Shown one piece after another: positions 6,762 to 8,322 of a stretch of 8,322 bases of DNA (its first letter is position 1; every line of letters begins with the position of its first letter). The stretch is from Acidobacteriota bacterium (lineage in GTDB: Bacteria > Acidobacteriota > Terriglobia > Bryobacterales > Bryobacteraceae). The notes below the pieces were generated by a model. That model ran no database searches, was not told the origin of the DNA, and was given only the letters and a program-made list of their open reading frames with translations. The stretch spans positions 1-8,322 of the forward strand of contig CANNLB010000072.1 of the NCBI GenBank assembly GCA_947505565.1, read 5' to 3'. A program made the translations under genes and the position numbers.

Positions 6762-8322
6762 ATGGCTGAGATCAAAATCACCCGCCGCGACTTCCCCCTC
6801 GCCTTCGAACGACAAACCACCGAAGTCCATAAAATAATCATCACGCGCTTCCAAGGCTTCATCCTCGAAATGGAAGACTTCCACTTCCACTTCGATAGCG
6901 CCGTCATGCTCCCCGACTACGACGTCGCCGAAGGTGCCGCCGACCGCATCACCGCCCTCACCGTCCTCGCCACCGGCCTCGCCCACGCCCGCAAAAACCC
7001 CGCCCGTAAGGCCATGGTCGCCGGCCACACCGATACCTCCGGTGCCGCCGACTACAACGTCAAGCTCTCCCAACAACGCGCCGAATGCGTACTCGCCTGC
7101 TGGACCGGAGATAAGGCCGCCTACACCAACATCTGCCTCGCCAAAAGCAAGGCCGAAGACTACCAGCAGATCCTGAAATGGGCCTTCCAATCGAAAGGCT
7201 ATCCCTGCGACCCCGGCCCCATCGATAACAGCCCCGGTAACGGTACCGCCACCGCCCTCAAAAACTTCAAAACCGCCTATAACGCCGAGTTCGCCCGCTC
7301 CCTCGCCATCACTGGCACCTGCGACAAAGCCACTTGGGAAGCCTTCTTCGATCTCTACAACCAAGCCGTCGCCCAGTTCCTCTCCACCGACGTCGAAGGC
7401 CTCGCCGCCTACCGCGCCGCCCTCAAATGGGTCGACCCAGGCCGCAAAACCGTCGGCTGCGGCGAAAACTGGCCCGTCGATGGCATCGGAGTCGACAACT
7501 ACCGCAGCGCCACCAACCGCCGCGTCGAAATCCTCTTCTTCGACCCCGGCCAGGAACCGCTCCTCGAGTGCCACCCCAGCCCCACCCAGTGCAAACCCAC
7601 CGAGTGCGAACTCTACTGGACCAAGTGCTTCAAACACGCCCCCATCCCCGTCAAGCCCGGCCCCGTCCCAGTCTCCGACGAAGCCCTCGATATCGTCACC
7701 TGCGATGATCACTTCGCCCCCTCCGCCGAGACCCTCGACATCGCCTACACCCTCAAAAATCTCGACGCCAAAGTCGTCACCCTGGAAATCTCCTCCGCCC
7801 ACCCCGACGCTAAAGGCCTCGTCTTCACGAAGGATCTCACCGACCCCGAAAAGACGACCGGTGGCCATACGTTCCATTGGGACGGCAAGCCCTCCGTCGG
7901 CCCCCTCAAAGATCGCTTCATCCATCCCCTCTGGTCGCCCTATACCGTCACCCTCAAGTCCGGAGCCCTCTCCGACAAAGCCGAGTTCAAGGTGCTTTAT
8001 CATTCGATCGAAATCGAGCGCGGTCCCTGGACCCACGACGAAAAGGAACCCGCCGAATCCGACCAGAACAACTGGGTCGCGTATAAACTCAACGAACTCG
8101 GCTACTACGGCGGTCCCGTCTTTCACGACACCGAAAAATATCTCAGCAAAGCGATCATCCGCTACAAAGCCGCCCATAAATTGATGCACCAAAAGTTCAT
8201 CAAGAACTACGACGCCACGATTGGCGTTACGCTTAAAGCCGCCCTCAAAGTCGGCGACAACCCCCGCAAAGGCGTCGAAACCGCCGCCATCACCGACGCC
8301 GCCGCCGAATCCAAAATCTGGC
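6762..8322 (+). CDS. OmpA-like/peptidoglycan-binding multidomain protein (3' end missing)
   Basis: The first 520 residues of a protein that continues past the window; no stop is reached. Residues 39-113 are the first part of an OmpA-like domain: HFHFDSAVMLPD (41-52) and GHTDTSGAADYNVKLSQQRA (88-107). Asp91 and Arg106 have the same spacing as the peptidoglycan-contacting Asp/Arg pair of Acinetobacter OmpA. Residues 132-199 look like an inserted PG_binding_1 module (LKWAFQSKGYPCDPGPID, 138-155, then TALKNF and ATWEAFFDLY). The OmpA closing part follows at 233-260 (CGENWP, then SATNRRVEILFF). A cysteine cluster sits at C270, C277, C282 and C289. Residues 310-420 look like a beta-sandwich, and 435-475 a second PG-binding-like segment (KLNELGYYGGP). 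There is no signal peptide or membrane helix, unusual for an OmpA-type envelope protein. It lies three bases after the 204-residue gene. A cargo or anchoring role in a contractile injection or envelope machine is possible but unproven. Confidence 0.88.
   Translation, partial: MAEIKITRRDFPLAFERQTTEVHKIIITRFQGFILEMEDFHFHFDSAVMLPDYDVAEGAADRITALTVLATGLAHARKNPARKAMVAGHTDTSGAADYNVKLSQQRAECVLACWTGDKAAYTNICLAKSKAEDYQQILKWAFQSKGYPCDPGPIDNSPGNGTATALKNFKTAYNAEFARSLAITGTCDKATWEAFFDLYNQAVAQFLSTDVEGLAAYRAALKWVDPGRKTVGCGENWPVDGIGVDNYRSATNRRVEILFFDPGQEPLLECHPSPTQCKPTECELYWTKCFKHAPIPVKPGPVPVSDEALDIVTCDDHFAPSAETLDIAYTLKNLDAKVVTLEISSAHPDAKGLVFTKDLTDPEKTTGGHTFHWDGKPSVGPLKDRFIHPLWSPYTVTLKSGALSDKAEFKVLYHSIEIERGPWTHDEKEPAESDQNNWVAYKLNELGYYGGPVFHDTEKYLSKAIIRYKAAHKLMHQKFIKNYDATIGVTLKAALKVGDNPRKGVETAAITDAAAESKIW

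Noticed and set aside
5853..8192. A 779-codon open frame on the minus strand
   Set aside because: It lies antisense to the OmpA-like gene and its partner, crosses the divergent spacer and overlaps ATL. Its product is Gly/Glu/Val-rich with no recognisable domain, as expected opposite C-ending codons. The plus-strand frames have clear domain motifs and a ribosome site.
1..8322. tRNA, rRNA, CRISPR array, insertion sequence or attachment site
   Set aside because: No repeated spacer pattern, transposase frame, terminal inverted repeats or tRNA-like arms were recognised; nearly the whole window is protein-coding.

Overview
The window (8322 bases, very GC-rich) is chromosomal DNA from a Gram-negative-type environmental bacterium. 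A Planctomycete-type cytochrome/DUF1549/DUF1553 protein followed by a Tat-exported DUF1501 protein is typical of Planctomycetota, Verrucomicrobiota and the Solibacter/Bryobacter branch of Acidobacteriota. The short N-terminal signals and overall style make me lean to Acidobacteriota. This is inference from gene content, not a phylogeny. Coding strands strongly prefer C-ending codons. This leaves few Shine-Dalgarno sites and creates long spurious antisense open frames.

Layout. Positions 16-5672 (+) hold three tightly packed genes. The first is a 908-residue exported haem-motif protein (PSCyt1, DUF1549, LamG-like, DUF1553). The second is a 452-residue DUF1501 protein whose start overlaps the first gene's stop (ATGA). 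Six bases further on is a complete malate synthase A (aceB), the glyoxylate-cycle enzyme. Converging on aceB and overlapping its last 35 bases is a small minus-strand gene for an alkyltransferase-like (ATL) DNA-damage-recognition protein, in which the acceptor cysteine of MGMT is replaced by tryptophan. A 170-base divergent spacer (5974-6143) follows.

Positions 6144-8322 (+) hold a second, unrelated pair. One is a 204-residue protein with an unknown N-terminal part, a low-complexity Gly/Ser/Pro linker and a small beta-rich C-terminal domain. The other, three bases downstream with a recognisable ribosome site, is a protein of more than 520 residues that runs off the window edge. Its OmpA-like peptidoglycan-binding domain appears to be split by an inserted PG_binding_1-like module. 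A four-cysteine cluster, a beta-sandwich-like region and a second PG-binding-like helical segment follow, and it has no signal peptide. This pair is the least ordinary part of the window. It resembles accessory proteins found near contractile injection systems (type VI secretion and relatives), but no VgrG, PAAR, sheath or baseplate gene is visible here, so that link is a hypothesis.

The first two genes probably act together outside the cytoplasm. aceB may simply be co-transcribed with them. ATL is an independent repair gene. No tRNA, rRNA, CRISPR array, insertion sequence or clear terminator was seen.
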